Below, one piece after another: positions 15,074 through 21,792 of a stretch of 21,792 nt of DNA (positions are counted from its first letter, which is position 1; each line of letters starts with the position of its first letter). A model generated the notes under the pieces. The model saw only the letters and a list, made by a program, of their open reading frames with translations, was not told the DNA's origin and did no database searches. A program made the position numbers and the translations under genes. Source of the DNA: CAZGXM01 sp964529795 (GTDB lineage Bacteria; Bacillota; JADQBR01); NCBI GenBank assembly GCA_964529795.1, contig CAZGXM010000043.1, forward strand, positions 1-21,792. Reading direction: 5' to 3'.

Positions 15074-15247
15074 ATGAAAAAAAGAAATGTCCGGGCATTT
15101 TCGGTTTTGCTCAGGTTCTGGTTTAACAAGGAAAAGAATTGCTGGCAGGGAGAAATGAAGGAGATCGCCAGCAATAAGACAGCTCGTTTTAAAGGGTTGA
15201 CCGAGCTTGTGGATATTCTGAAGAGCCTCCTGGAGGTTAAAAAGTAA
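15074..15247 (+). CDS. Small hypothetical protein, 57 aa
   Basis: GGAGG at 15061-15065 followed by ATG 15074, and an uninterrupted frame to TAA 15245-15247. The product is basic and starts MKKRNVRAFSVLLRFWFNKE; the second half (KGLTELVDILKSLLEV) could form an amphipathic helix. No signal peptide. The N-terminal part is aromatic and charged. Function unknown; it sits between the BTAD regulator and the surface-protein gene and could be a cofactor of either. Good translation signals make it likely to be expressed. Confidence 0.6.
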   Translation: MKKRNVRAFSVLLRFWFNKEKNCWQGEMKEIASNKTARFKGLTELVDILKSLLEVKK

Positions 15248-15282
15248 CTGTCCTTTACTTTTAAAATGAGAGGAGGTTAAGG

Positions 15283-15333
15283 TTGGAATGGTTTGCAGGA
15301 AAGAAAAACTACAGTAAGTCATACCGGCAGTGA
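15283..15333 (+). other. 16-codon ORF with strong ribosome binding site (stub or leader)
   Basis: AGGAGG at 15271-15276, 6 nt spacer, TTG 15283, reading EWFAGKKNYSKSYRQ after the start and ending at TGA 15331-15333. It follows the 57-aa gene by 35 nt and precedes the palindromic element. It may be the start of a gene cut off by the element's insertion or a short peptide. Confidence 0.3.
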
Positions 15334-15369
15334 AGCAGGTCTTTGGTGTGTATTTTACTTAAAGAGGTC

Positions 15370-15514
15370 GTTCGAAAAGTCCACCGCAGGTAAGCGGCGA
15401 ATTTCGGCGTTGCTCAGTCTTTGAGGCTGCTCACGTACGTCACCAGTACGCTCCGCGCCTCAAAGCCTTCGCGGCCTTGAACTTCTTGCTTCTGCTACGA
15501 TGGACTTTTCGAAC
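15370..15514. mobile_element. 145-bp MITE-like palindromic element
   Basis: Perfect 14-bp terminal inverted repeats GTTCGAAAAGTCCA (15370-15383) and TGGACTTTTCGAAC (15501-15514). Inside, CTTTGAGGC pairs with GCCTCAAAG and the two halves remain imperfectly complementary all along, so the whole element folds into one long hairpin around a small GTAC-centred loop. No ORF of its own. I see no clear target-site duplication. It separates the small ORFs from the surface-protein gene, 30 nt upstream of that gene's start. Confidence 0.75.
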
Positions 15515-15546
15515 ACTCATTTAAACATTAAGCGAGGTGATTTTTA

Positions 15547-18500
15547 ATGAACGGTGCAAAAAAATTCACGTACCGTTTACTCTCAGTCCTGTGCCTGGCT
15601 GCGGCCCTGCTGGCTGCGCTGTCGGGAGCGGCCTGGGCGGTTGGCCCAACCTGGACGTGCGCGCAGGAGAACGGTTATTTTAACCGGCAGCCCTTTTCTT
15701 TCAGCGGCACCGTATCCGGGGGCGCGGTAACCGCCGTCTACGCTGCGGTTTACGACTCTGAAGGGGTTAATATTTACAGCTCGTGGACCCTGGCCGGCCT
15801 TACAGTTGTAGGTAATGTTTACAACTGGAGCGTGAGCGTGGGCAGCGGCCTGCCGGATGCCGCTTACCAGCTCAAGACAGTGGCCTATGACGCTACAGGC
15901 CAGCCCTATTCCAACGTGGGCGTATTCGGGTTCGTCTACGACGCCACGCCGCCTGCGCTGCAAAGCGCGCAGGTGGATTATGACACTCTGGAGCTTGCGT
16001 TTGATGAGGAACTGGATGTAGGGTCTGTTCCCGCGCCTTCCGATTTCTTGGTCGAAAATAATCCCAACAGCCCGCAGGGTGGGGGCACCCTGACCGTGAG
16101 CGGCGTGGAGGTCAGTGGGAACATTGTGACACTTACTCTGGGGACTCCGGCCTCATCCCTCAGCAACCTGTTCATCAGCTACACGCCGGGTGAAGAAAAT
16201 CCAATCCGCGACCTCGCCGGTAACGGCACAGCGGGCCTGACCGATGAACCCGTTCAAAACCCCACTTCCTTCGTGGAACCACAGCTAACGTTTACTTATC
16301 TGGACAGCGATGCTGACCACGTTTATTTCGACGGTAGGGCGGTGAATATTTTAGCTACGGTCACCAACCTCGCCCCCGGCGACGTGGTTAGAGTTACCGT
16401 CGGCATATTTACCGGTGAAACCAGCTTTGATACCAGCAAGAAAGTGCTCACCAGCTTCGATTACCACGATGACCAGGGCGGTTATTATTACCGCATTGAC
16501 AAAATTGCCAACAACTGCACTTTTACCGTCGCGGGGAATGTATACAATCCCGATAACGCGACGCTGCCGGCCGGAATCATTGGCGTCCAGCTTTATCAGG
16601 AAGACGGCACTTCTCTGATGACCCAGCCCGTGCCAGTGCAGGACGCGCAGGAGCGGTCGGCCCTCGTAGGGGTGCGTATACCGTCCGGCAATATCACCGT
16701 CAGCCCGGCCCTGGAGCAATTTGCGGATCTCTATAACACGGAGAACCCCATAACCTTTACCCGGGAGGGTTACGGGGAAATCCAATTTCCCGCCGGTCTG
16801 GACATCATCAACCACCGCCATGAGCTTCAGATGCTGCAGAGCGGCATTACCTTCGCCTTCGAGAACGGCGTCCTGGTGGGCGGGGTAGATACAGGTTCAC
16901 TGACCTTCCTGGCCGACAAAGGCGCCACCATCCGCTTTTTCGACGCCATGCAGAAACTCGGCCTGGAGGGAATTACTGCGGAGAACTTCCGCAACTACCT
17001 GGAAGTCGCCGTAGAGGATAACCTGGGCCAGGCGGTGACCAATATAGCCGAGTATATTAATCTGGATCAGATGTCCTATAACCCTGACACCGACACCCTG
17101 GCTATGCCGGTAAAACACTTTACTACCTTCAGGGTCGCGCGGGATGCCACGCCACCGCAGGTTATTTCCTTCTCACCAGCGGATGATGCATCCGGCGTAG
17201 CGGTAGATGCCAGCTTGCAACTGACCTTCTCCGAAAACATCACGGCCCAGGCCGGCAAAAACATCACCGTTTTCAACAGCGATGGGTCCGTATTTGCGCA
17301 AGTTGCCGCAGAAGGCGCGGAGGTTACGGGCAGCGGTACGAACATGATCACCATAGACCTGCCCAGTAACTTCGACTATTCCGCCGGGTACTATGTACTG
17401 ATGGACCAGGGAGCCTTCAAGGACGCCGCGGGGAACGAGTACCAGGGCATTGTCGATGCTGCGACGTGGAACTTTACCACTGAGGCCGCCTCGGACACCA
17501 CCAACCCGGTGGTAACAACTACCGACCCGTCCCACGAAGCCATTGGCGTGGCTTTGGACAAGACCATCGCAGTAACTTTTAGCGAAGAGATACAGCCGGG
17601 CGGGGCATTTGAGGATATCGCAATACAGGACGCGGCCGGAAATCCGGTGGAGGTCACGACGGGTATCAACGGTAGCACACTAACCATCGAGCCGGCGAAT
17701 AACCTGGCTTACAGCACCACCTATACGGTGATAATTCCTCGTGATGCGCTGGAAGATTTGGCAGGCCTTTCCTTTGGAGATGAGAGCGGCTACTCCTTCA
17801 GTTTTACAACTCGCTCCAGGCCGTCCAGTAGCAGTGGCAGCGGCGGCGGTAAGACCGTTACTGGTCCACCTGCGCCGGAGCCAAAAGTAGAAGGAGACAG
17901 TGCTGACGTAAGCGAGTGCGCAACCGTGGAAAAGGAGACCAATGCTGACGGGACTACGACTGTTAATGTTACTCTGGAGGAAAACGCGGTAGAAAAGGCC
18001 CTGGCTGCCGGCGAGGCGATCAAAGAAATAGTGCTGGAGATTACGAAGACTGCCGACGACCAAGTAGTTACGGTGCCGGCAGGCGCGTTTGGCAAGCTGG
18101 CCGAGAAGCAGGCCAACCTGGTGTTCAAGACCGGCAAAGCAAATCTCAATATCCCAGGCGATGTAATTGATATCAACCGCCTGGCGCAGCAACTGGGCGT
18201 CAGTACCAACCAGGTGCAGGTTAACATCCAGGTGAAGGAAGTGCCTGTAGAAGTTGCCCGGTACTTAACAGCCAAGTCTGCTGCTGCCGATGCCGCCCTC
18301 AAGCCGGTGGGCAGAGTGCTTCAGTTCAACCTTGAGGCAAAAGCGGGAGAAAAGAATGTCGGCATCAGTTCTTTCGGTAATAAGCGTGTCCGGGGCGAGT
18401 TCTTCTTGACCCCTGAAGAATTAGAAAACGTCGGGGATCTCAGAAAGCTCAACGTCTACCGCTTTGATGAAGCCGGGCAGCAGTGGAACTACGTCCGGAG

Positions 18501-19146
18501 TAAGGTTGACGTTGCCAACAAGAAGGTTATTTTCATCACTAATAGCTTTAGTAACTATACGGTTATGGAATACGACAAAACTTTTGCCGACATGCGCGGT
18601 CACTGGGCGAAGGCAGACGTGGAGCTAATGGCCAGCAAGTATGTGGTTAAAGGCAAAACGCCGGAGCTCTTCCTGCCTGAAGATAAAGTTATTAGGGCTG
18701 AATTTGCCGCCCTTCTAGTGCGCGCCTTAGGCCTCAGTGAGGAGAGGACTGCCCGGGACCGGTTTTCCGATCTGGCTGCGGATGCCTGGTATTCCGGCAG
18801 CGTGGAGGCTGCAGCCAGGGCAGGCTTGGTAAAGGGCTTCGGCGACGGCCGGTTTGCTCCGGACGACCTGATCACCCGTGAGCAGATGGCAGTAATGATC
18901 GTGCGCGCTCTGGAGCAGACGGGTTTTGAAGTTACTATTTCACAAGAAGAACAAAAGCAATTGCTGGCGAGTTTCAGCGACAAGGCAAAAATCCAGAACT
19001 GGGCCACTACTGACCTGGCCATAGCTGTTAAATCTGGGCTCTTAAAAGGAGTTACCGCTACCACTATTGAACCGGCAGCCAACGCTACGCGCGCCCAGGC
19101 GGCAGTGATGATTAAGCGGATGATGGAGAAGGCGGGCCTCTTATAA
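15547..19146 (+). CDS. Secreted surface protein with Ig-like (Big_5) domains and three C-terminal SLH domains
   Basis: 1199 residues. A Sec signal peptide is plain: KK then a hydrophobic stretch ending GAAWA, cleavage after about residue 31. Next come a beta-rich region; an SwmB-like repeat at about 130-240 (ATPPALQSAQVDYDTLELAF); two SbsA-type Ig-like/Big_5 domains near 530-645 (ATPPQVISFSPADDASGVAV) and 650-757 (NPVVTTTDPSHEAIGVALDK); a Ser/Gly linker (SSSSGSGGG, about 759-768); a further domain; and three SLH domains at about 1010-1060, 1070-1120 and 1135-1199 that anchor it to secondary cell-wall polymer. It is an S-layer or S-layer-associated protein of a monoderm-type wall. GAGGTGA at 15533-15539 supports ATG 15547. 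The palindromic element lies directly upstream, where the promoter should be. Confidence 0.92.
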   Translation: MNGAKKFTYRLLSVLCLAAALLAALSGAAWAVGPTWTCAQENGYFNRQPFSFSGTVSGGAVTAVYAAVYDSEGVNIYSSWTLAGLTVVGNVYNWSVSVGSGLPDAAYQLKTVAYDATGQPYSNVGVFGFVYDATPPALQSAQVDYDTLELAFDEELDVGSVPAPSDFLVENNPNSPQGGGTLTVSGVEVSGNIVTLTLGTPASSLSNLFISYTPGEENPIRDLAGNGTAGLTDEPVQNPTSFVEPQLTFTYLDSDADHVYFDGRAVNILATVTNLAPGDVVRVTVGIFTGETSFDTSKKVLTSFDYHDDQGGYYYRIDKIANNCTFTVAGNVYNPDNATLPAGIIGVQLYQEDGTSLMTQPVPVQDAQERSALVGVRIPSGNITVSPALEQFADLYNTENPITFTREGYGEIQFPAGLDIINHRHELQMLQSGITFAFENGVLVGGVDTGSLTFLADKGATIRFFDAMQKLGLEGITAENFRNYLEVAVEDNLGQAVTNIAEYINLDQMSYNPDTDTLAMPVKHFTTFRVARDATPPQVISFSPADDASGVAVDASLQLTFSENITAQAGKNITVFNSDGSVFAQVAAEGAEVTGSGTNMITIDLPSNFDYSAGYYVLMDQGAFKDAAGNEYQGIVDAATWNFTTEAASDTTNPVVTTTDPSHEAIGVALDKTIAVTFSEEIQPGGAFEDIAIQDAAGNPVEVTTGINGSTLTIEPANNLAYSTTYTVIIPRDALEDLAGLSFGDESGYSFSFTTRSRPSSSSGSGGGKTVTGPPAPEPKVEGDSADVSECATVEKETNADGTTTVNVTLEENAVEKALAAGEAIKEIVLEITKTADDQVVTVPAGAFGKLAEKQANLVFKTGKANLNIPGDVIDINRLAQQLGVSTNQVQVNIQVKEVPVEVARYLTAKSAAADAALKPVGRVLQFNLEAKAGEKNVGISSFGNKRVRGEFFLTPEELENVGDLRKLNVYRFDEAGQQWNYVRSKVDVANKKVIFITNSFSNYTVMEYDKTFADMRGHWAKADVELMASKYVVKGKTPELFLPEDKVIRAEFAALLVRALGLSEERTARDRFSDLAADAWYSGSVEAAARAGLVKGFGDGRFAPDDLITREQMAVMIVRALEQTGFEVTISQEEQKQLLASFSDKAKIQNWATTDLAIAVKSGLLKGVTATTIEPAANATRAQAAVMIKRMMEKAGLL

Positions 19147-19190
19147 AACCCGGTCACAGCTTGATTGAATAAATTGGCCCGGGTTTTGTC
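19145..19190 (+). terminator. Terminator of the surface-protein gene
   Basis: AAAACCCGG (19145-19153) pairs with CCGGGTTTT (19179-19187) over a 25-nt loop. It starts on the stop codon. The T tract is short, so strength is uncertain. Confidence 0.55.
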
Positions 19191-19220
19191 TGGTCCGGGC
19201 CGTGTAAAATAAATCGAGAC

Positions 19221-19245
19221 CCACATGCCTAGGTGCGTCATGTGG
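19221..19245. repeat. Short inverted repeat upstream of repeat copy 2
   Basis: CCACATG (19221-19227) and CATGTGG (19239-19245), perfect 7 bp with an 11-nt loop. It is not present at the other copy of the 61-nt repeat, so it is a separate element. Confidence 0.4.
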
Positions 19246-19255
19246 TTATCCCGGC

Positions 19256-19316
19256 GTGCCCGGTAGCACTTGTAACGGGGGTTGTTGATGCCCCTGTTTA
19301 TTTTTTTAAGCAAACT
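19256..19316 (+). repeat. 61-nt dispersed repeat, copy 2
   Basis: Partner of 2080-2140, 52 of 61 bases alike. Here AACGGGG (19274-19280) pairs with CCCC-T-GTT (19291-19298) with one bulged T, followed by TTA and seven T (19301-19307): again terminator-like. It lies between the surface-protein terminator and the HTH-like ORF. Confidence 0.7.
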
Positions 19317-19367
19317 ATCCGGCAAACAGCGTATAATTTAAGTAGTGCAGAAGAAAACTCAACGTTG

Positions 19368-19661
19368 ATGCAAATCGCCGAAAAGATGGGCATGGAGTGG
19401 TGGACAATTAAAGAGGTATTTAAAAAACATGGTATAGAAAGAATAAGCCTGTCTAAAAGAGCCAAAATGAAGCGAGCTAAGGACTTTGATCTAATATACC
19501 GTTTACACTTTATTGAGGAGGTCAGCATCCAGGAAATATACGAGAAGTATGGCTTTTCACCGCCTTATATTAGAAGTGTGCTCAAAGATCAAGGCCTGAA
19601 GCCGATTAACAGAGGCCAGTTCGGTAAGAGAGAAACGGAAACCCGAGACCACACTCCTTAA
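19368..19661 (+). CDS. Small HTH-like protein, possibly 5'-truncated
   Basis: 97 residues from ATG 19368. Two helix-turn-helix-like stretches can be seen: TLMQIAEKMGMEWWTIKEVFKKHG and VSIQEIYEKYGFSPPYIRSV followed by LKDQGL; the tail is charged (GQFGKRETETRDHTP). Base composition is lower in GC than the flanking surface-protein gene. No convincing ribosome binding site precedes the ATG, and the frame is open upstream through the 61-nt repeat to an ATG at 19233, which I do not trust as coding. The gene may therefore be the 3' part of a longer DNA-binding protein joined to the repeat. Function beyond DNA binding is unknown. Confidence 0.5.
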   Translation: MQIAEKMGMEWWTIKEVFKKHGIERISLSKRAKMKRAKDFDLIYRLHFIEEVSIQEIYEKYGFSPPYIRSVLKDQGLKPINRGQFGKRETETRDHTP

Positions 19662-19682
19662 GCTGTTAAGGGAGGCACAAGG

Positions 19683-19733
19683 ATGATCAGATTAAAAACT
19701 GAAGCAGCAGATGAAACAATAACTGGCATGTAA
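19683..19733 (+). other. 16-codon ORF with strong ribosome binding site (stub)
   Basis: AAGGGAGG at 19668-19675, 7 nt spacer, ATG 19683, reading MIRLKTEAADETITGM then TAA. Another short frame with an excellent ribosome binding site; I take it as the start of a deleted gene or a leader. Confidence 0.3.
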
Positions 19734-19753
19734 TGGAAATATAATATTGGGTA

Positions 19754-19762
19754 TGTTATAAT
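19754..19762 (+). promoter_or_regulatory. Extended -10 promoter of the MNT/HEPN pair
   Basis: TGTTATAAT matches the extended -10 consensus TGnTATAAT, 53 nt before ATG 19816. No clear -35 is needed for this class. Confidence 0.55.
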
Positions 19763-19815
19763 AAAGAAAATAAGGTTAATCTTGAGTCTGGTCTTAGTGA
19801 AAGGAGTTGTGAGTT

Positions 19816-20154
19816 ATGCACTATGGGCCTGTTGAAGAGGCCTTGTTGCGGGGTCTAGTGAAACACCTTAATACACTTTATCCGGATGAGATATTAAAAG
19901 TTCAATTGTTTGGTTCCAGAGCCAGGGGGGATGCAGGTGCTGGTTCAGATTTTGATATTTTGATAATAGTAAAGGATAAGATGTCTATTGACCGTATGAA
20001 GATTTATGATTATATACTTGATGTAAATCTAGAATACGGGCTTGACTTTTCTTTGAAGATATATGATAAAGAAGAATTTGAGAGGTCAAAACGCTTAGGG
20101 TTACCATTTATGAAAAATATTCTAACCGAGGGCCAAGAATTATGGGCACGTTAG
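19816..20154 (+). CDS. mntA: MNT-type nucleotidyltransferase, antitoxin of a HEPN/MNT pair
   Basis: 112 residues. The polymerase-beta-like nucleotidyltransferase signature is complete: GSRARGDAGAGSDFDILI supplies the Gly-Ser and the two metal-binding Asp. In the known HEPN/MNT systems the MNT protein neutralises the HEPN RNase by adenylylating it. AAAGGAG precedes ATG 19816. The stop codon overlaps the HEPN start by 13 nt, the usual coupling that keeps antitoxin ahead of toxin. AT-rich relative to the catabolic cluster, suggesting acquisition. The symbol follows family usage, not an ortholog match. Confidence 0.9.
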   Translation: MHYGPVEEALLRGLVKHLNTLYPDEILKVQLFGSRARGDAGAGSDFDILIIVKDKMSIDRMKIYDYILDVNLEYGLDFSLKIYDKEEFERSKRLGLPFMKNILTEGQELWAR

Positions 20155-20576
20155 AACGTTTTGACCTGGCAAAATATCGACTTGAGATGGCGGAGAAGAA
20201 ATTGAACAGTGCCAGACTTCTTTTTGAGCAAGGGTTTTTAGCGGATGCGCAGTCGAGGGCATACTATTGTTTGCTCCATAGTGCCAGGGCTTTACTTGCG
20301 ACTAGGCAACTCGATTCAAGAAAGCATTCAGGAGTTATTTCTTTATTCAATCAGCATTTTGTAAAGAACAAAGTGGTTCCAAAACACTATGGAAAGATAC
20401 TAATGAATGCCAAGGATTTGAGGGAGGATAGTGACTACGATGAATTTTATGTCACGAGCAGGAAAGAAACAGAAGAACTGCTCAATCAGGCCTCAGAATT
20501 TTTAGCGGGCATTAGGAATGCTGTACGTAACATTGCTGAAAATTCTAATAAGAGCGATAAAAAGCCCGAAAATTAA
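20142..20576 (+). CDS. hepT: HEPN-domain toxin (RNase) of a HEPN/MNT pair
   Basis: 144 residues, four-helix HEPN fold. The segment AQSRAYYCLLHSARALL holds Arg, six residues, then His, the RX4-6H motif of HEPN RNases. Known relatives cleave RNA, and are held inactive by their MNT partner, which is encoded immediately upstream and overlaps this gene. The C-terminus (NIAENSNKSDKKPEN) is charged and probably disordered. Intact in length, so it should be functional. Some HEPN proteins of this subtype (HEPN domain seen in kanamycin-nucleotidyltransferase partners) are not toxic; activity is inferred. Confidence 0.85.
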   Translation: MGTLERFDLAKYRLEMAEKKLNSARLLFEQGFLADAQSRAYYCLLHSARALLATRQLDSRKHSGVISLFNQHFVKNKVVPKHYGKILMNAKDLREDSDYDEFYVTSRKETEELLNQASEFLAGIRNAVRNIAENSNKSDKKPEN

Positions 20577-20598
20577 TTAGCTGGGTGAGGAGTTTCTA

Positions 20599-20607
20599 TG
20601 GTATAAT
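20599..20607 (+). promoter_or_regulatory. Extended -10 promoter of the second nucleotidyltransferase module
   Basis: TGGTATAAT (20599-20607), again TGnTATAAT, 80 nt before GTG 20688. The first module has the same promoter type. Confidence 0.5.
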
Positions 20608-20687
20608 TTAACAAAAAGGCATGATGGTGGGGAAGTTTTTACGGGTATACTTATGTTAAAAGCCTTGCCCAAAGGGGGGTAGTAGAA

Positions 20688-21107
20688 GTGGACGTCTCAA
20701 AGAATGAACTGCATCGAAACGCGGCCAGGACTTCTTTACCTGGGATAAGTGAAGAAGAGATGGCGGTATATAGGGCTACCGCCCAGCGGCGGCTGGAGCA
20801 AGAGGAAAAAGAACTGGCAGTACGACGGGAAAAGGCTTGGGAAACGGCGCAGCGGGCGGCCAAATTGCTCAAGGAGGATTTTGGCGCCCAGCGGGTGGTC
20901 GTCTTTGGTTCCCTCCTCCGTCCGGAATGTTTTAATAAATGGTCCGATGTGGATATCGCTGCCTGGGGAATTCGCCCCGAAGACACTTTCCGGGCCATGG
21001 GCGCGGTGATGGACTTGGGCGAGGATATCGAGATCAACCTGGTGGATATGGACACCTGTCGCGCCACCCTGCGGGCAGTAATCGAGCGTGAGGGGCAAGA
21101 GATATGA
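20688..21107 (+). CDS. Second nucleotidyltransferase (MNT-like) with an N-terminal helical extension
   Basis: 139 residues. An amphipathic, charged helix fills residues 22-60 (ISEEEMAVYRATAQRRLEQE and on), followed by the nucleotidyltransferase core VVVFGSLLRPECFNKWSDVDIAAWG with Gly-Ser and Asp-x-Asp in place. It belongs to a different branch from the MNT at 19816: longer, GC-richer, with the helical arm. GTG 20688 is preceded by a GGGGGG tract. Its stop overlaps the following HEPN-chimera start by 4 nt (ATGA), so the two were a toxin-antitoxin pair. Since the partner is damaged, this gene may now be an orphan antitoxin. Confidence 0.85.
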   Translation: MDVSKNELHRNAARTSLPGISEEEMAVYRATAQRRLEQEEKELAVRREKAWETAQRAAKLLKEDFGAQRVVVFGSLLRPECFNKWSDVDIAAWGIRPEDTFRAMGAVMDLGEDIEINLVDMDTCRATLRAVIEREGQEI

Positions 21108-21538
21108 TTGAGCGCTATCTGGTAGTTGCTAGTCGTATTCGCCAGGAACTTGCCGATTTAGAGAGAGTCGTAACGCGGGCCGAACAGGCCATGGGTTTGG
21201 CCCGGAATTCCACGGAGCACGACTTTTATCTTGATTCCGCCGCGCTGAACCTGCACGACTTCTATGGTGGGCTGGAACGCGTTTTCCGTCACATTGCGGC
21301 GGATGTGGACCAGAGCATCCCGGGCGGACCGGAGTGGCACCGCGATCTATTGCGGCAAATTGAAAAGGCTGCGGCAACCTTTTATGCTGACGGCAGCTTA
21401 TCTTTGGGCAAGGCGGCCCAACTAGCAAATGTAACCAAGCAAGATTTCTTGGATTTTTTGGCAACCCATAATATACCACTTAACTACGATGTCCATGAGT
21501 TAGAGGAAGATTTATCAACAGTCAAGGAGTTCTTGTAA
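21104..21538 (+). CDS. Chimera: N-terminal half of a HEPN toxin joined to a UPF0175 antitoxin C-terminus
   Basis: 144 residues. Residues 1 to about 84 read as the first half of a HEPN protein coupled to nucleotidyltransferases (LDSAALNLHDFYGGLERVF, then PGGPEWHRDLL). From about 86 the text is that of UPF0175 (LSLGKAAQLANVTKQDFLDF, then NIPLNYDVHELEEDL), a small antitoxin family paired with PIN toxins. The HEPN half I expect to bear the RNase motif (a late FRHxxRN segment in relatives) is gone. The join keeps one frame, near nucleotide 21356. It probably arose by a deletion removing the rest of the HEPN gene and the start of a neighbouring UPF0175 gene. The overlap with the upstream gene is preserved, so it should be translated. 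Confidence 0.75.
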   Translation: MIERYLVVASRIRQELADLERVVTRAEQAMGLARNSTEHDFYLDSAALNLHDFYGGLERVFRHIAADVDQSIPGGPEWHRDLLRQIEKAAATFYADGSLSLGKAAQLANVTKQDFLDFLATHNIPLNYDVHELEEDLSTVKEFL

Positions 21539-21539
21539 A

Positions 21540-21596
21540 ATGAAGGTCGTCTCTAACTTACCCCACTTAGAGGAAATTGATACACATAGCCAGTAG
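21540..21596 (+). pseudogene. Remnant of a PIN-domain (DUF3368-like) toxin gene
   Basis: Starts at ATG 21540, one base after the stop of the UPF0175 tail, and reads MKVVSN before diverging to LPHLEEIDTHSQ and TAG. DUF3368 PIN toxins typically begin with (M)xVVSNTSPL and follow UPF0175 genes directly, so the position and the first six residues fit. The rest is lost. Short, hence moderate confidence. Confidence 0.45.
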
Positions 21597-21621
21597 CAGT
21601 CTAAGATTATAACGCGCTAGG

Positions 21622-21660
21622 AAGCCCTTCACTGACCGTAAACAGTAAGGGGCTTTTTTT
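21622..21660 (+). terminator. Intrinsic terminator at the end of the toxin-antitoxin region
   Basis: AAGCCCTTCACTG and CAGTAAGGGGCTT fold into an imperfect stem around ACCGTAAA, followed by seven T. The remaining bases to 21792 show no gene; an A/T-rich CCAAAAACAATGGTTTTTTT at about 21741-21760 could be a weak hairpin. Confidence 0.8.
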
Positions 21661-21792
21661 GTTGCCATTACCTAACCCGGACAAGCCCGAGCCAAAGTTG
21701 TCATCCCTTGGGAATGTTATGACTGATTAAACCCCAAAAAGCCAAAAACAATGGTTTTTTTGCGAATGCAAACCCCATGGTTAAGCCATTTC

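Noticed and set aside
19233..19367. Coding extension of the HTH-like ORF through the 61-nt repeat
   Set aside because: The matching frame in copy 1 is not a gene, and most differences fall at second codon positions; better explained as a non-coding repeat.
1..21792. CRISPR arrays, tRNA, rRNA or known riboswitch
   Set aside because: No regularly spaced repeats, cloverleaf or known aptamer core recognised on either strand.

Overview
The window looks like a draft-assembly contig from an anaerobic Firmicute, most likely of the Desulfotomaculum/Pelotomaculum (Peptococcaceae) type. This is inferred from strong AGGAGG-like ribosome binding sites, mixed ATG/GTG/TTG starts, a moderate-to-high GC catabolic cluster broken by AT-rich islands, an SLH-domain surface protein and the style of the acyl-CoA genes. 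The assignment rests on gene content only. There is one 100-N scaffold gap (8668-8767). I saw no rRNA, tRNA or CRISPR array.

Layout. (1) 1-2131: three genes of an ABC importer of the nitrate/sulfonate/taurine/thiamine-precursor class (binding protein cut by the window edge, ATPase, permease), closed by a hairpin terminator that lies in a 61-nt dispersed repeat. (2) 2132-2695: a long leader region with a truncated ORF, a strong dyad and a tandem 12-mer. (3) 2696-10434: a co-directional acyl-CoA catabolic cluster: HMG-CoA-synthase-like/DUF35 fusion, SCP2-type thiolase, two MaoC-fold proteins, SDR dehydrogenase, LCAD-type acyl-CoA dehydrogenase and AMP-forming acyl-CoA ligase. It closes on a bidirectional terminator facing a minus-strand, internally deleted acyl-CoA dehydrogenase pseudogene (10473-10944). 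(4) 11046-14966: a small AT-rich membrane protein with a suspicious C-terminus, then a large MalT-like STAND ATPase regulator with a C-terminal winged helix and BTAD domain. (5) 14967-19190: terminator, a 57-aa ORF, a 145-bp MITE-like palindrome, and a 1199-aa secreted SLH/Ig-like surface protein. (6) 19191-21660: the second copy of the 61-nt repeat, an HTH-like ORF, an intact MNT/HEPN toxin-antitoxin pair, and a second nucleotidyltransferase whose HEPN partner has become a chimera with a UPF0175 antitoxin tail, followed by an 18-codon remnant of a PIN toxin.

How the genes fit together. The cluster supplies every step of one beta-oxidation cycle: ligase (activation), ACAD (alpha,beta-dehydrogenation), MaoC pair (hydration), SDR (3-hydroxyacyl-CoA oxidation), thiolase plus DUF35 partner (cleavage). 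The ABC system could import the acid, but that link is only by proximity. DUF35-assisted thiolases are known from benzylsuccinate oxidation (BbsAB) and from archaeal HMG-CoA biosynthesis; MaoC/DUF35/SCP2-thiolase-fold sets are known from steroid side-chain degradation. The substrate here is likely a branched, aromatic or polycyclic acid rather than a plain fatty acid, but it cannot be read from the sequence. The most unusual points are the HMGCS-like protein that has lost its catalytic Cys and Glu, the HEPN::UPF0175 chimera, the deleted ACAD, and a recurring pattern of very short ORFs with excellent ribosome binding sites.
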